DNA of 64,000 nucleotides from NCBI RefSeq assembly GCF_014649755.1, contig NZ_BMTQ01000004.1, forward strand, positions 62,001-126,000. The letters run 5' to 3'. The notes below the pieces were generated by a model. The model saw only the letters and a list, made by a program, of their open reading frames with translations, searched no databases and was not told the DNA's origin. Both the position numbers and the translations under genes were made by a program. This stretch comes from Streptomyces litmocidini (GTDB taxonomy: Bacteria; Actinomycetota; Actinomycetes; Streptomycetales; Streptomycetaceae). The first letter of the stretch is position 1; the number at the start of each line of letters is the position of its first letter. Shown piece by piece: positions 16,919-29,419 of the stretch.

Positions 16919-17799
16919 GGTCGACCCGTCCCGTACGCCTCGGGCCCCGCTCGGTCGCGGCGCTGGTCCTGGTCTCCGTGATCGGGCTCGTCGCCGTCTG
17001 CTGGCCGCTCTTCGCGGACGCGGACTCGGCCGTGACCACGCACGCGGCCGACGCCCCCTGGCTCTTCGCCGCGCTGCTGCCCCTCCTGATCGCGGTCGTG
17101 GTCGCGACGATCTCCGACTGCGGGATGGACGCGAAGGCGGTGGCGATGCTGGGCGTGCTCGCCGCGGTGGGCGCGGCGCTCCGCCCGCTGGGCGCGGGGA
17201 CGGGCGGTCTGGAGCCGATGTTCTTCCTGATGGTGCTGAGCGGCCGGGTCCTCGGGCCGGGGTTCGGCTTCGTCCTGGGCGCGGTGACGATGTTCGCCTC
17301 CGCTCTGCTCACGGGCGGCGTGGGGCCCTGGATGCCGACGCAGATGCTCGCGATGGGCTGGTTCACGATGGGTGCGGGGCTGCTCCCGGGCCCGGACCGG
17401 CTGCGGGGGCGGGCCGAGCTGCTGATGCTGTCGGCGTACGGCTTCCTGGCGGCGTTCGCGTACGGGACGGTGACCAACCTCTACGGCTGGGTGACCGTCG
17501 GCGGCGGCGAGGGCCGGGCGGGGGACGGCGGCGGCGTCTTCTTCTCCCCCGGCGCTCCGGCCCACGAGAACCTGGTCCGTTTCCTCGCCTACGTCCTCGC
17601 CACCTCCCTCGGCTGGGACCTCGGCCGGGCCGTTCTCACCGTCGTGCTGACCCTCGCGGTCGGCGGCACGCTCCTGAGGGCGCTGCGGCGGGCCACGCGG
17701 CGGGCGAACTTCGAGGCCCAGGTCACATTCGGGGCCCCGGAAGGGCCCTCCCCGGGTGAGGCGCCCCACAGGACCTACGTCACGTACGAGCCGGAATAG
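16915..17799 (+). CDS. ECF transporter S component (substrate-binding membrane protein)
   Basis: A 294-residue membrane protein with about six helices between residues 18 and 265, matching ECF S components in topology; the helices MDAKAVAMLGVLAAVG and VLGPGFGFVLGAV are typical. It should bind the vitamin in the membrane and associate with the T component. The B12 riboswitch suggests cobalamin or a cobalamin precursor. The C-terminal 40 residues are soluble and Pro/Glu-rich. GTG 16915 overlaps the ATPase stop by 4 nt. It is the last gene of the operon. Confidence 0.85.
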   Translation: MRSTRPVRLGPRSVAALVLVSVIGLVAVCWPLFADADSAVTTHAADAPWLFAALLPLLIAVVVATISDCGMDAKAVAMLGVLAAVGAALRPLGAGTGGLEPMFFLMVLSGRVLGPGFGFVLGAVTMFASALLTGGVGPWMPTQMLAMGWFTMGAGLLPGPDRLRGRAELLMLSAYGFLAAFAYGTVTNLYGWVTVGGGEGRAGDGGGVFFSPGAPAHENLVRFLAYVLATSLGWDLGRAVLTVVLTLAVGGTLLRALRRATRRANFEAQVTFGAPEGPSPGEAPHRTYVTYEPE

Positions 17800-18084
17800 T
17801 AGGCCGACGGACCGGGCCGAACCGCCCCACATCCGGCCATGACCTGCGGAAACAGCCCACACCCGCGTGACCCCGGAGGTCCCCCGGGTCCGAACCTTCC
17901 TCGTACAGGGGGTCCTTGCCCGGGCGTTCCGGCCCTGCTTCTCTGGTGGACGTCGCCAGGCAGCCGGTGCTCGTCGCAGCGCCTCGGCCGGCCGGTTCCC
18001 CCCAGTTCCCGGGTTCCCGGGCCCTGGTTCCGGCTTGCCGAAAACGCCCGGCACGCCCCTTGTTCCCGACGTTAGGTCGATACC
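17800..18084 (+). other. Intergenic leader upstream of transglycosylase gene
   Basis: 285 nt without a gene. It has stem-forming segments (for example GACCCCGGAGGTCCCCCGGGTC near 17870 and CCCGGGTTCCCGGG near 18010) and probably holds the operon end plus a long 5' leader of the SLT gene. I looked for the conserved parts of a c-di-AMP (ydaO) riboswitch, common before Streptomyces wall hydrolase genes, and did not find them. Confidence 0.4.
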
Positions 18085-18486
18085 TTGATCCGCTCGCTCA
18101 CCACTCGTGTCTCTGCCCGCAACAAGAAGATCGCCGTCTCCGCAGCCGTGCTGCTGGGTGCGTCGGGTGCGGTGCTGGGCACGACGGGCTCGGCTTCGGC
18201 CGCCAGCCCGCAGGAGCTCGCTCGTCAGATCGTCCCCGCCTCGCAGTACTCCTCGTTCAGCAAGATCGTCGAGCACGAGTCGCACTGGAACCACACCGCG
18301 ACCAACTCGTCCAGCGGCGCCTACGGCCTGGTCCAGGCCCTGCCGGCCTCGAAGATGGCCTCGGCCGGTTCCGACTGGAAGACGAACCCGGCCACCCAGA
18401 TCAAGTGGGGCCTGAACTACATGAACGAGCGCTACGGCTCCCCGAACGCCGCCTGGGCGTTCTGGCAGGCCAACGGCTGGTACTGA
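18085..18486 (+). CDS. Small secreted lytic transglycosylase (SLT domain)
   Basis: A 133-residue exported muralytic enzyme. A signal peptide (about 1-40, ending SASA) precedes a minimal SLT domain (about 50-133). The catalytic Glu is in KIVEHESHWNHTA, and the GAYGLVQALP and AWAFWQANGWY segments are typical. It probably cleaves peptidoglycan glycan strands during growth or germination. The start is TTG 18085, the only in-frame candidate with a plausible TAGG about 8 nt upstream. A strong hairpin follows the gene. Confidence 0.85.
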   Translation: MIRSLTTRVSARNKKIAVSAAVLLGASGAVLGTTGSASAASPQELARQIVPASQYSSFSKIVEHESHWNHTATNSSSGAYGLVQALPASKMASAGSDWKTNPATQIKWGLNYMNERYGSPNAAWAFWQANGWY

Positions 18487-18515
18487 GAAGCACCCTGCCG
18501 CACCGCGCACCCGCA

Positions 18516-18548
18516 AGGCCCCGCCCTCCTCACGGAGGGGCGGGGCCT
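18516..18548 (+). terminator. Hairpin terminator between convergent genes
   Basis: AGGCCCCGCCCTCC pairs with GGAGGGGCGGGGCCT across a TCAC loop, with one bulged base. It lies between the transglycosylase and thiolase stops and can serve both directions. Confidence 0.75.
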
Positions 18549-18624
18549 GCGGCGTTTCCGCGCGCAGGCCCCGGGGCGGCCGGGACCGGGCGCCGCGCCG
18601 CCCGGTCCCGGCGGGGCCCTCCCG

Positions 18625-22527
<3,903 letters not shown>

Positions 22528-22531
<4 letters not shown>

Positions 22532-23205
22532 CGAACCCTCAGGAAAACCGGTGGACCGCGGTCGACCGGTACATCACCGGGACGATCGCCCCCGCCGACG
22601 AGGCGCTCACGGCCGCCCTCGCCGACTCCACGGCGGCGGGCCTCCCGGAGATCGCCGTCGCCCCCAACCAGGGCAAGCTGCTCCACCTGCTCGCCGCGAT
22701 GCAGGGCGCGCGGAACGTCCTGGAGATCGGCACCCTCGGCGGCTACAGCACGATCTGGCTGGCCCGCGCGCTGCCCGCCGACGGCAGGCTGATCACCCTG
22801 GAGTACGACCCGGCCCACGCGGACGTCGCCCGCGCCAACATCGCCCGCGCCGGCCTCGACGAGATCGTCGAGGTCCGCACGGGCGCGGCCCTGGACACCC
22901 TGCCGCAGCTGGAGGAGGAGGGGGCGGGCCCCTTCGACCTCGTCTTCATCGACGCCGACAAGGCCAACAACCCGCACTACGTGGCCTGGGCCCTGAAGCT
23001 CTCGCGCCCCGGCACGGTGATCATCGTCGACAACGTGGTGCGGAACGGCAAGGTCGCCACCCCGGACCCGGACGACCCCGCCATCACGGGCACGCGCGAG
23101 ATGTTCGACCTGATCGCCGGCGAACCCCGCCTCGACGCGACGGCCCTCCAGACGGTCGGCACGAAGGGCTACGACGGCCTGCTCCTGGCCCGCGTGGTCG
23201 GATAG
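22528..23205 (+). CDS. SAM-dependent O-methyltransferase (COMT-like)
   Basis: A 225-residue methyltransferase of the small-molecule catechol-type family. Motif I is VLEIGTLGGYSTIWLA (about 57-72), the metal-binding Asp segment is FDLVFIDADKANN and a later VDNVVRNGKV is also conserved. These enzymes usually need Mg2+ and methylate catechol-like hydroxyls; the substrate is unknown. ATG 22528 overlaps the DUF2330 stop (ATGA). A TACGTT -10 box ends 7 nt before the ATG, so it may also be expressed as a leaderless transcript from inside the upstream gene. Confidence 0.88.
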
Positions 23206-23248
23206 GCCCGGCTCCTTCCGGTTCCGCACCTGGGATAGCGTCCCCTCA

Positions 23249-23271
23249 GGGCCCGGCGCGGCGCCGGGCCC
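23249..23271 (+). terminator. Perfect GC hairpin
   Basis: GGGCCCGGCGC pairs with GCGCCGGGCCC around a single G. It lies 44 nt after the O-methyltransferase stop and 20 nt before the next ATG, so it is either a terminator or a hairpin in the leader of the next gene. Confidence 0.55.
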
Positions 23272-23291
23272 GTACGTACTGAGAGGGTCGT

Positions 23292-23615
23292 ATGCCCAGC
23301 GTGGTGAAGATCAACGTCCTGACCGTGCCGGCCGAGCAGCGCGAGGTGCTGGAGCGGCGTTTCGCCTCCCGGGCCGGGTCCGTGGAGGGGTCCGACGGGT
23401 TCGAGTGGTTCGAGCTGCTGCGCCCGGTGGAGGGCACCGACCAGTACCTGGTGTACACCCGCTGGCGCAGCGAGGAGGACTTCCAGAACTGGATGAACGG
23501 CCCCATGAAGGCCGCCCACCAGGGCGGCGGCGAGGGCGGCGAGCGGCCGAAGCCCGCCGCCTCCGGATCGACCCTGTGGTCCTTCGAGGTCGTCCAGCAG
23601 GCGTCGCCGAAGTAA
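23292..23615 (+). CDS. Heme-degrading monooxygenase, MhuD/ABM family
   Basis: A 107-residue ferredoxin-like-fold monooxygenase. Its start VVKINVLTVPA, the centre FELLRPVEGTDQYLV and the segment NWMNGPMKAAHQG resemble mycobacterial MhuD, as remembered. Residues equivalent to MhuD Asn7, Trp66 and His75 are present as Asn8, Trp67 and His76. Heme breakdown with iron release is therefore the best guess; other antibiotic-biosynthesis-monooxygenase-like roles are possible. GAGAGGG lies 5 nt before ATG 23292. It stands alone. Confidence 0.8.
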   Translation: MPSVVKINVLTVPAEQREVLERRFASRAGSVEGSDGFEWFELLRPVEGTDQYLVYTRWRSEEDFQNWMNGPMKAAHQGGGEGGERPKPAASGSTLWSFEVVQQASPK

Positions 23616-23648
23616 TTCGGCGGCGAGGCCGGTCGTGCGGGTCGCACA

Positions 23649-24134
23649 ATGACCCGCATGACCTGGACCTTCTCCCCCGAGCGCGTCGACACCCCGGACG
23701 CGACCGCCCTCCGGCGCGACTACTACGCCGACGTGGCCGGCCGTTACTGGAAGCGGCCCGCGACCGAGGCCGAGGTGGACGAGGGCCTGACGAACGACGG
23801 GGTCGAGCTGCTCGCCCCGCCGACCGGGCGGTTCCTGGTCGCGCGGTACGGGGGGAAGCCGGCCGGCTGCGGCGGGGTCCTGATGCTGGACGGCGCACGC
23901 GCCGAGCTGACCCGGGTCTTCCTGCGGCACGCCTTCCGCGGCACGGGCGGCGCGGGTGCCCTGCTGCGGAGGCTGGAGGAGGAGGCGCGCGGCCTCGGCG
24001 CGCGCCGGATGGTCCTCAACACGCGCTTCGACCTGGTCGAGGCGCGGGCCCTCTACACGCGGCACGGCTACGCGGAGATCCCCGCGTACTGCACCGGGCC
24101 GTACATGGACATCTGGTACGGCAAGGAGCTCTGA
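23649..24134 (+). CDS. GNAT-family N-acetyltransferase
   Basis: A 161-residue acetyltransferase. The core has the acetyl-CoA-binding motif RGTGGAGALLRRLEEEA (about 98-114) and the C-terminal beta-strand pattern NTRFDLVEARALYTRHGYAEI. The acceptor amine is unknown. Two in-frame ATGs (23649 and 23658) are possible; no strong ribosome site precedes either, so a leaderless or weakly translated start is likely. Confidence 0.85.
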   Translation: MTRMTWTFSPERVDTPDATALRRDYYADVAGRYWKRPATEAEVDEGLTNDGVELLAPPTGRFLVARYGGKPAGCGGVLMLDGARAELTRVFLRHAFRGTGGAGALLRRLEEEARGLGARRMVLNTRFDLVEARALYTRHGYAEIPAYCTGPYMDIWYGKEL

Positions 24135-24225
24135 GCCCCGCGCTCCGGGCTCGGGGCCGCCCGCATCCGCACGGGGACCGCCCTGCCCGTGCCCGGGGGC
24201 CGACGCCGCCCCGGGCTCCGGGGGT

Positions 24226-26292
24226 TCAGGGCCGGTGGTCGCCGGACGGCGGCCCGGGCCTGCGGGGCCGCTCCCCGTCCGAGCCGCACAGCTCGGCCGT
24301 CAGCTCCTCCACCAGCTGCACGAGGTCGGTCGGCCGGTCGGGCCCCCACCAGTCGCCGAGGAGTTCGGCGAGCGAGTCCTCCCGGGCCTTGGCCAGTACC
24401 GTCGCCGCCCGTACGCCGTCCTCGGTGAGGACCAGCTGGACGCCCTCCCGGGCCACGAGCCGCCGCTCCTCCACCTGCCGGGAGGCCTCCGTGACCACCC
24501 GCAGCGGCACGGGGGTGACCTCGGCGAGCCGGGCGGGCTCGACGGTCCCGTGGCGGCGGACGCGCAGCAGCAGCCAGCTGGCGGCGGGCAGCAGGTCGAG
24601 CCCGGCGCGTTCGGTGATCTTCACGTAGATCGCCCTGCGGCCCTCCCGGGAGCCGAGGACGGACAGGGCGCGGGCGCACTCCTCGTACGAGGACCGCTCG
24701 ACCGGATTGGAGGCCAGGGTCTGGCTGGTGTCGGGCGCGGTGACGGAGGCGCGCAGCTTGTCCTCCTTCAGGAACCAGGCGACGACGAAGGCGACGAGGA
24801 CGACGGGCGCCGCGTACAGGAAGACGTCCGTGATGGAGGTGGCGTACGCGTGCAGGACGGCCGGCCGCAGCCCGGGCGGGAGCTGGTCGACGGCGCGCGG
24901 GTCGGCGGCGAGCCGGCCGGGGCCGGTGCCGGGCGGGAGGTCCCGGGCGGGGACGCTCGCGAACACGTCGGCGAGTTTGCCGGTGAGCCGGTTGGTGAAG
25001 ATCGTGCCGAAGACGGCGACGCCGAACGAGGCGCCGATGGAGCGGAAGAAGGTGGCTCCGGAGGTGGCGACGCCGAGGTCCTCGTACGAGACGGCGTTCT
25101 GCACGACCAGGACGAGGACCTGCATGACGAGGCCGAGTCCGGCACCGAAGACGAAGAAGCAGACGCTCATCGACCAGGTCGAACTGGTCTCCGTGAGCCG
25201 GTGGAGGAGGAGCAGGCCGATGCAGGTGAGGGCGGTGCCGGTGAGGGGGAAGACCTTCCAGCGGCCGGTGCGCGAGACGATCTGCCCGGAGGCGGTCGAG
25301 GTGATCAGCATGCCGAGGACCATGGGCAGCATGTGGACGCCGGACATGGTCGGGGTGACGCCCTGAACCACCTGGAGGAAGGTCGGCAGATAGGTCATCG
25401 CTCCGAACATGGCGAAGCCGACGACGAAGCTGATGACCGAGACGAGGCTGAAGGTCCGGATCCGGAACAGCTTGAGCGGCAGCACGGGTTCGGCCGCCCG
25501 CCGCTCGACGTGCAGGAACCAGACGAGGAGTACGGCTCCGAGGACGGCGAGGCCGATGATCTGCGCCGATCCCCACGCCCAGGTGGTGCCGCCGAGGGAG
25601 GCCACCAGGACCAGGCAGGTGGCGACCGAGGCGATGAGGAAGGTGCCGAGGTAGTCGATGGTGTGCGGGGTGGAGCGCACCGGGATGTGCAGCACGGCGG
25701 CGATCACGAAGAGCGCGACGACGCCGATGGGCAGGTTGACGTAGAACACCCAGCGCCAGGAGAGGTGCTCGGTGAAGAGCCCGCCGAGCAGCGGGCCGAG
25801 GACGCTGGTGGCGCCGAAGACCGCGCCGAAGAGGCCCTGGTACCTGCCGCGCTCCCGGGGCGGGACGAGGTCGCCGACGATCGCCATCGACAGGACCATG
25901 AGGCCGCCGCCGCCGAGGCCCTGGAGCGCGCGGAAGCCGATGAGCTGCGGCATGTTCTGGGCGATGCCGCAGAGGGCGGAGCCGACGAGGAAGACGACGA
26001 TGGCGCCCTGGAAGAGCTTCTTGCGGCCGTACTGGTCGCCGAGCTTGCCCCAGAGGGGTGTCCCCGCCGTGGACGCCAGCATGTAGGCGGTGACCACCCA
26101 GGAGAGGTGCTCCATGCCGCCGAGCTCGCTGACGATGGTCGGCAGGGCGGTGGAGACGATGGTCTGGTCGAGGGCGGCGAGCAGCATCCCGAGCAGCAGC
26201 GCGCCGATCGCGACGAGGACGGTGCGGCGGCTCTGCCCCTCCCCGGGCACGGGGGCGTCGCCGAGCTGGGCCGGGCTTGTGTCCTGGGCCAT
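24226..26292 (-). CDS. MFS drug efflux pump (EmrB/QacA type) with C-terminal winged-helix domain
   Basis: A 688-residue protein. Residues about 20-540 form a 14-helix DHA2 transporter with motif A GKLGDQYGRKKLF and motif C GATSVLGPLLGGLF. The last 120 residues (about 560-680) are soluble and look like a MarR-type winged helix (LLPAASWLLLRVRRHG, then VEERRLVAREGVQLVLT). Such MFS-MarR fusions are seen in Streptomyces; whether the tail binds DNA is unknown. ATG 26292 has GGAGG 4 nt upstream. The leader (about 26300-26395) has repeated TCCGTC hexamers. Confidence 0.85.
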   Translation of the reverse strand: MAQDTSPAQLGDAPVPGEGQSRRTVLVAIGALLLGMLLAALDQTIVSTALPTIVSELGGMEHLSWVVTAYMLASTAGTPLWGKLGDQYGRKKLFQGAIVVFLVGSALCGIAQNMPQLIGFRALQGLGGGGLMVLSMAIVGDLVPPRERGRYQGLFGAVFGATSVLGPLLGGLFTEHLSWRWVFYVNLPIGVVALFVIAAVLHIPVRSTPHTIDYLGTFLIASVATCLVLVASLGGTTWAWGSAQIIGLAVLGAVLLVWFLHVERRAAEPVLPLKLFRIRTFSLVSVISFVVGFAMFGAMTYLPTFLQVVQGVTPTMSGVHMLPMVLGMLITSTASGQIVSRTGRWKVFPLTGTALTCIGLLLLHRLTETSSTWSMSVCFFVFGAGLGLVMQVLVLVVQNAVSYEDLGVATSGATFFRSIGASFGVAVFGTIFTNRLTGKLADVFASVPARDLPPGTGPGRLAADPRAVDQLPPGLRPAVLHAYATSITDVFLYAAPVVLVAFVVAWFLKEDKLRASVTAPDTSQTLASNPVERSSYEECARALSVLGSREGRRAIYVKITERAGLDLLPAASWLLLRVRRHGTVEPARLAEVTPVPLRVVTEASRQVEERRLVAREGVQLVLTEDGVRAATVLAKAREDSLAELLGDWWGPDRPTDLVQLVEELTAELCGSDGERPRRPGPPSGDHRP

Positions 26293-26508
26293 GGGGCCTC
26301 CGTCTCCGTGTCCGTGTCCGGAGCCGGGCCGGACCCGTGTCCGGCTCCGGCTCCCTCTCCGTCTCCGTCGCCGTCTCCGTCGCCCGGGCGGCTCCTCCAT
26401 CCTGGTCCGAATGTCCCGTTATGGCCTGCGGAGGGGCACAGCCGTTCGCCCGACATACGGGGACGGGCTGCATAATCGCTCGCAGTTGTATCGGGGAGGG
26501 GACCCATC

Positions 26509-27627
26509 ATGACCGGACACGTCTGTCCTGAATGCGGTGTACACAGATCTGGCTGCGCCTGCGCCCGGGCGGCGGGAACGGCTGCGGAAAGGGCGGCGGC
26601 CGAGGACTTCGATCCGCTCCGGATCAGGCCGTACGTGACCCTGGACGCGCCCGAGGGGCCGGACGGGCAGCCGACCGCACACCTGCCGGCGTATTCGGCG
26701 GGACCGGTCCACCCGACGGAACCGGCGCACCCGGGGGAACCGGCACACCCGGCGGAACCGGCGTACTCCACGGAACCGCCGCACTCCACGGAACCGGCGT
26801 ACTCGACGGAGGACCCGCCGACCACCCGACTGACGGCGATCCAGCCCGGGAGCGACCTCACGGCACCGATGCCGGCGGTGCGCCCCGCCCGCCCGGGGGC
26901 GCACCCCGGGAGCGGCCGTCCCGGCGCCACGAGCGACCCCTCCGAGACGATGCCGCTGCTGCTGCGCGGCATCGGCGACGTGCCGCCCGCGCACGACCGG
27001 GAGCGGGCGCGGGGCCGTGGCCGCAGGCGCGGCATGGTGGTCGCGGCGGTGGCCGCCGCCGCCGTGGCGGGCACCGCGGCCCTGGCGGCGGCCGTCCTCG
27101 GCGGCGCGGACGAGACCGACGACCGGGCGGCCGTCCCGGAGGTCACCACGAGCGCGTCCCTGAACGTCGCCGTGTCGGAAGCGCCGTCCCCTTCCCCGGA
27201 GACCCCCGAGCCGACCACGTCCTCCCCGACCCCGGAGCGGACGTCCGCGCCCCCGTCCTCCACCCCCTCCCCGAGCCGCACCACCGCGAGCCCGAAGGCG
27301 TCGACGAGCCCGGCGGCCCCTCCGGCCGCCGTCCCCTCCGCGGCACCGACGACGACCGCGGCACCGACGACGGCCACGCCGTCCGCGCGGCCGACCGAGG
27401 AGGCGGCGGTCACGCTGAGCCTCGGCTCGACGGGCGAGGAAGTGGTCGAACTCCAGGCCCGGCTGACCCTGGCGGGGGCGTACCACGGGGAGGTGGACGG
27501 GGAGTACGACCAGGAGGTCTGGCGCGCGGTGAAGAACTACCAGTCCTGGATGTACATCCAGGGCGACCCGAAGGGCGTGTACGGCCCCCACACCCGCGAG
27601 GCTCTGGAGCGGAGCACCTGGCTCTAG
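26509..27627 (+). CDS. Membrane-anchored peptidoglycan-binding protein
   Basis: A 372-residue single-pass protein. The N-terminus has a zinc-ribbon-like CPECGVHRSGCAC. A cytoplasmic Pro-rich stretch (about 60-100) has hexapeptide-like repeats of the forms HPAEPA and YSTEPP. A membrane helix follows at about 172-195, then a Thr/Ser/Pro wall-spanning region (210-300) and a C-terminal PG_binding_1 domain (about 303-370, GEEVVELQARLTLAGAY). This layout suggests a cell-wall sensor or scaffold. GGAGGGG precedes ATG 26509. Confidence 0.82.
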   Translation: MTGHVCPECGVHRSGCACARAAGTAAERAAAEDFDPLRIRPYVTLDAPEGPDGQPTAHLPAYSAGPVHPTEPAHPGEPAHPAEPAYSTEPPHSTEPAYSTEDPPTTRLTAIQPGSDLTAPMPAVRPARPGAHPGSGRPGATSDPSETMPLLLRGIGDVPPAHDRERARGRGRRRGMVVAAVAAAAVAGTAALAAAVLGGADETDDRAAVPEVTTSASLNVAVSEAPSPSPETPEPTTSSPTPERTSAPPSSTPSPSRTTASPKASTSPAAPPAAVPSAAPTTTAAPTTATPSARPTEEAAVTLSLGSTGEEVVELQARLTLAGAYHGEVDGEYDQEVWRAVKNYQSWMYIQGDPKGVYGPHTREALERSTWL

Positions 27628-27678
27628 GAGCGGGTGGGGCGGGCACGGCGGTCCGCGGGATCCCAGCACGTGGACCGG

Positions 27679-27766
27679 TTGGCCAGACGGCTCCCGGTTT
27701 TGTATCGTGAAAGAACAAAGTGGTTCCGCCCGCACTCCCTGACCGGTGGGCGGAACCGCTTCGTTC
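27679..27766 (+). promoter_or_regulatory. Promoter followed by long inverted repeat
   Basis: A -35-like TTGGCC (27679-27684) and -10-like TATCGT (27702-27707) are 17 nt apart. Six nt further begins a 19-bp inverted repeat: 27713-27731 and 27748-27766 match at 17 of 19 positions around a 16-nt spacer. It lies at or just after the expected transcription start and 26 nt before the HAD gene, so it may be an operator or a leader hairpin. Confidence 0.55.
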
Positions 27767-27792
27767 TCCGCGCCACCCCCTCTGGAGACCCG

Positions 27793-28461
27793 ATGCCTGC
27801 CAGCACCCCGGCAACGCTCACCGCCCGCGCCCTCCTCCTCGACATGGACGGCACCCTCGTCGATTCGGACGCCGTCGTCGAACGCTGCTGGCGCCGCTGG
27901 GCGGACCGGCACGGGCTCGACCCGGACGAGGTGCTCAAGGTGGTGCACGGCCGCCAGGGGTACGCGACGATGGCCGTCCTCCTCCCGGACCGCCCGATGG
28001 CGGAGAACCACGCCGACAACCGGGTGATGCTGGCCGAGGAGACCGCCGACCTCGACGGGGTCGTGCCCGTCTCCGGCGCCCCCGCCTTCCTGGCCGCGAT
28101 CGCGGACCTCCCGCACGCCCTGGTGACCTCGGCGGACGAGGCCCTCGCCCGGGCCCGGATGGGCGCGGCGGCGCTCCCCGTACCGGAGGTCCGGGTCACC
28201 GCCGAGAGCGTCGGCGCCAGCAAGCCGGACCCCGAGGGCTTCCTCAAGGGCGCGGCGGCGCTGGGTTTCGCCCCGGCGGACTGCGTGGTCCTCGAGGACT
28301 CCGAGGCGGGCATCCGGGCGGGCCGCGCGGCCGGCATGCGGGTCGTGGGCGTGGGCCCGCGCGCGGCGGCCTTCGCGCCGGACGCGCACGTCGCCGACCT
28401 CACCCGGCTGCGGGTGGAGCACGCGGAGGACGGCTCGATCACGCTGACCGCGCTGCCGTAG
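27793..28461 (+). CDS. HAD-superfamily phosphatase (sugar-phosphate type)
   Basis: A 222-residue HAD hydrolase. Motif I is LLLDMDGTLVDSD with the two catalytic Asp residues, motif II is the LVTSAD segment, the motif III Lys is in GASKPDPEGF, and motif IV is VVLEDSEAGI. The helical cap places it with phosphoglycolate or sugar-phosphate phosphatases. The substrate is unknown. TGGAG lies 8 nt before ATG 27793. A long inverted repeat lies immediately upstream. Confidence 0.88.
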   Translation: MPASTPATLTARALLLDMDGTLVDSDAVVERCWRRWADRHGLDPDEVLKVVHGRQGYATMAVLLPDRPMAENHADNRVMLAEETADLDGVVPVSGAPAFLAAIADLPHALVTSADEALARARMGAAALPVPEVRVTAESVGASKPDPEGFLKGAAALGFAPADCVVLEDSEAGIRAGRAAGMRVVGVGPRAAAFAPDAHVADLTRLRVEHAEDGSITLTALP

Positions 28462-28480
28462 GCGCGGCACTCCCCCTCCC

Positions 28481-28515
28481 CTCGCGCGCGGCCGGATCCT
28501 CCGGCCGCGCGCGAG
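28481..28515 (+). terminator. Strong hairpin terminator
   Basis: A perfect 15-bp stem, CTCGCGCGCGGCCGG pairing with CCGGCCGCGCGCGAG around ATCCT, lies 20 nt after the HAD stop. The rest of the gap to 28768 shows no gene; AAGGGAG near 28760 is the ribosome site of the next gene. Confidence 0.8.
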
Positions 28516-28768
28516 GCGTTTCCGGGGCGGACCACGGCCCCACGCGCCCGCGCCCCGCCCCTCGCTCCCCCGAACTCCCGGACGCGGGCGGAATCTGGCG
28601 CTCCATCAGGAGCCGCACACCCCTTGATGTGACGTGTCCATGTCGCCACCCTGTTACCTGGCGCACCCCTCACGGAAACCTGGCGCCGCCACGATGACCG
28701 GGCCCGACCGCCCGGCACCCCGCGGGGACGGCTGACAGCCGAAGTCCCCCCACATCAAGGGAGTTCAC

Positions 28769-29419
28769 ATGCCCGTCGGCATGATCTACGCGCGTCGACT
28801 CGCCGTTCTCGCCACCTCCGCCGCCCTCACCGTCACCGGCCTCCTCGCCACCGCGCCGACGGCGCAGGCCGCCATGCCGACCCCGGTCAGCGCCGCGACC
28901 GCCCGCACCTACCTGGCCGCCCTCACGGTCAAGGCGGCGGGTTCCACCACGGGATACAGCCGCGACCTCTTCCCGCACTGGATCACCCAGTCCGGCACCT
29001 GCAACACGCGCGAGACCGTCCTCAAGCGCGACGGCGTGAACGTCGTGACCGACTCCAACTGCGCCGCGATCAGCGGCAGCTGGTACTCGGAGTACGACGG
29101 CGCCACCTGGACCGCCGCCTCCGACCTGGACATCGACCACATGGTCCCGCTCGCCGAGGCCTGGCGCTCGGGCGCGAACTCCTGGACCACGGCCCAGCGC
29201 CAGGCCTTCGCGAACGACCTCACGCGGCCGCAGCTCATAGCCGTCACCGACAACGTCAACCAGGCCAAGAGCGACCAGGACCCGGCGACGTGGCTGCCTC
29301 CGCGGACGGCCTACCGCTGCACGTACGTCCGGGCGTGGGTGCAGGTGAAGTACTACTGGAAGCTCAGCGTCGACTCCGCCGAGAAGAGCGCCCTCCAGTC
29401 CGTCCTCAACGGCTGCTGA
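28769..29419 (+). CDS. Secreted HNH-type nuclease (DUF1524/GmrSD C-terminal-like)
   Basis: A 216-residue exported nuclease. The signal peptide covers about residues 1-35 (ending AQAA). The mature domain has the DIDHMVPLAEAW motif with the catalytic His, then NDLTRPQLIAVTDNVNQAKSD and WLPP, typical of the secreted DUF1524 HNH nucleases common in actinomycetes. Four Cys residues could form two disulfides. It probably degrades extracellular DNA. AAGGGAG precedes ATG 28769 at good spacing. Confidence 0.85.
   Translation: MPVGMIYARRLAVLATSAALTVTGLLATAPTAQAAMPTPVSAATARTYLAALTVKAAGSTTGYSRDLFPHWITQSGTCNTRETVLKRDGVNVVTDSNCAAISGSWYSEYDGATWTAASDLDIDHMVPLAEAWRSGANSWTTAQRQAFANDLTRPQLIAVTDNVNQAKSDQDPATWLPPRTAYRCTYVRAWVQVKYYWKLSVDSAEKSALQSVLNGC

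Noticed and set aside
17800..18084. c-di-AMP (ydaO) riboswitch
   Set aside because: Expected from context, but the conserved core segments were not found.
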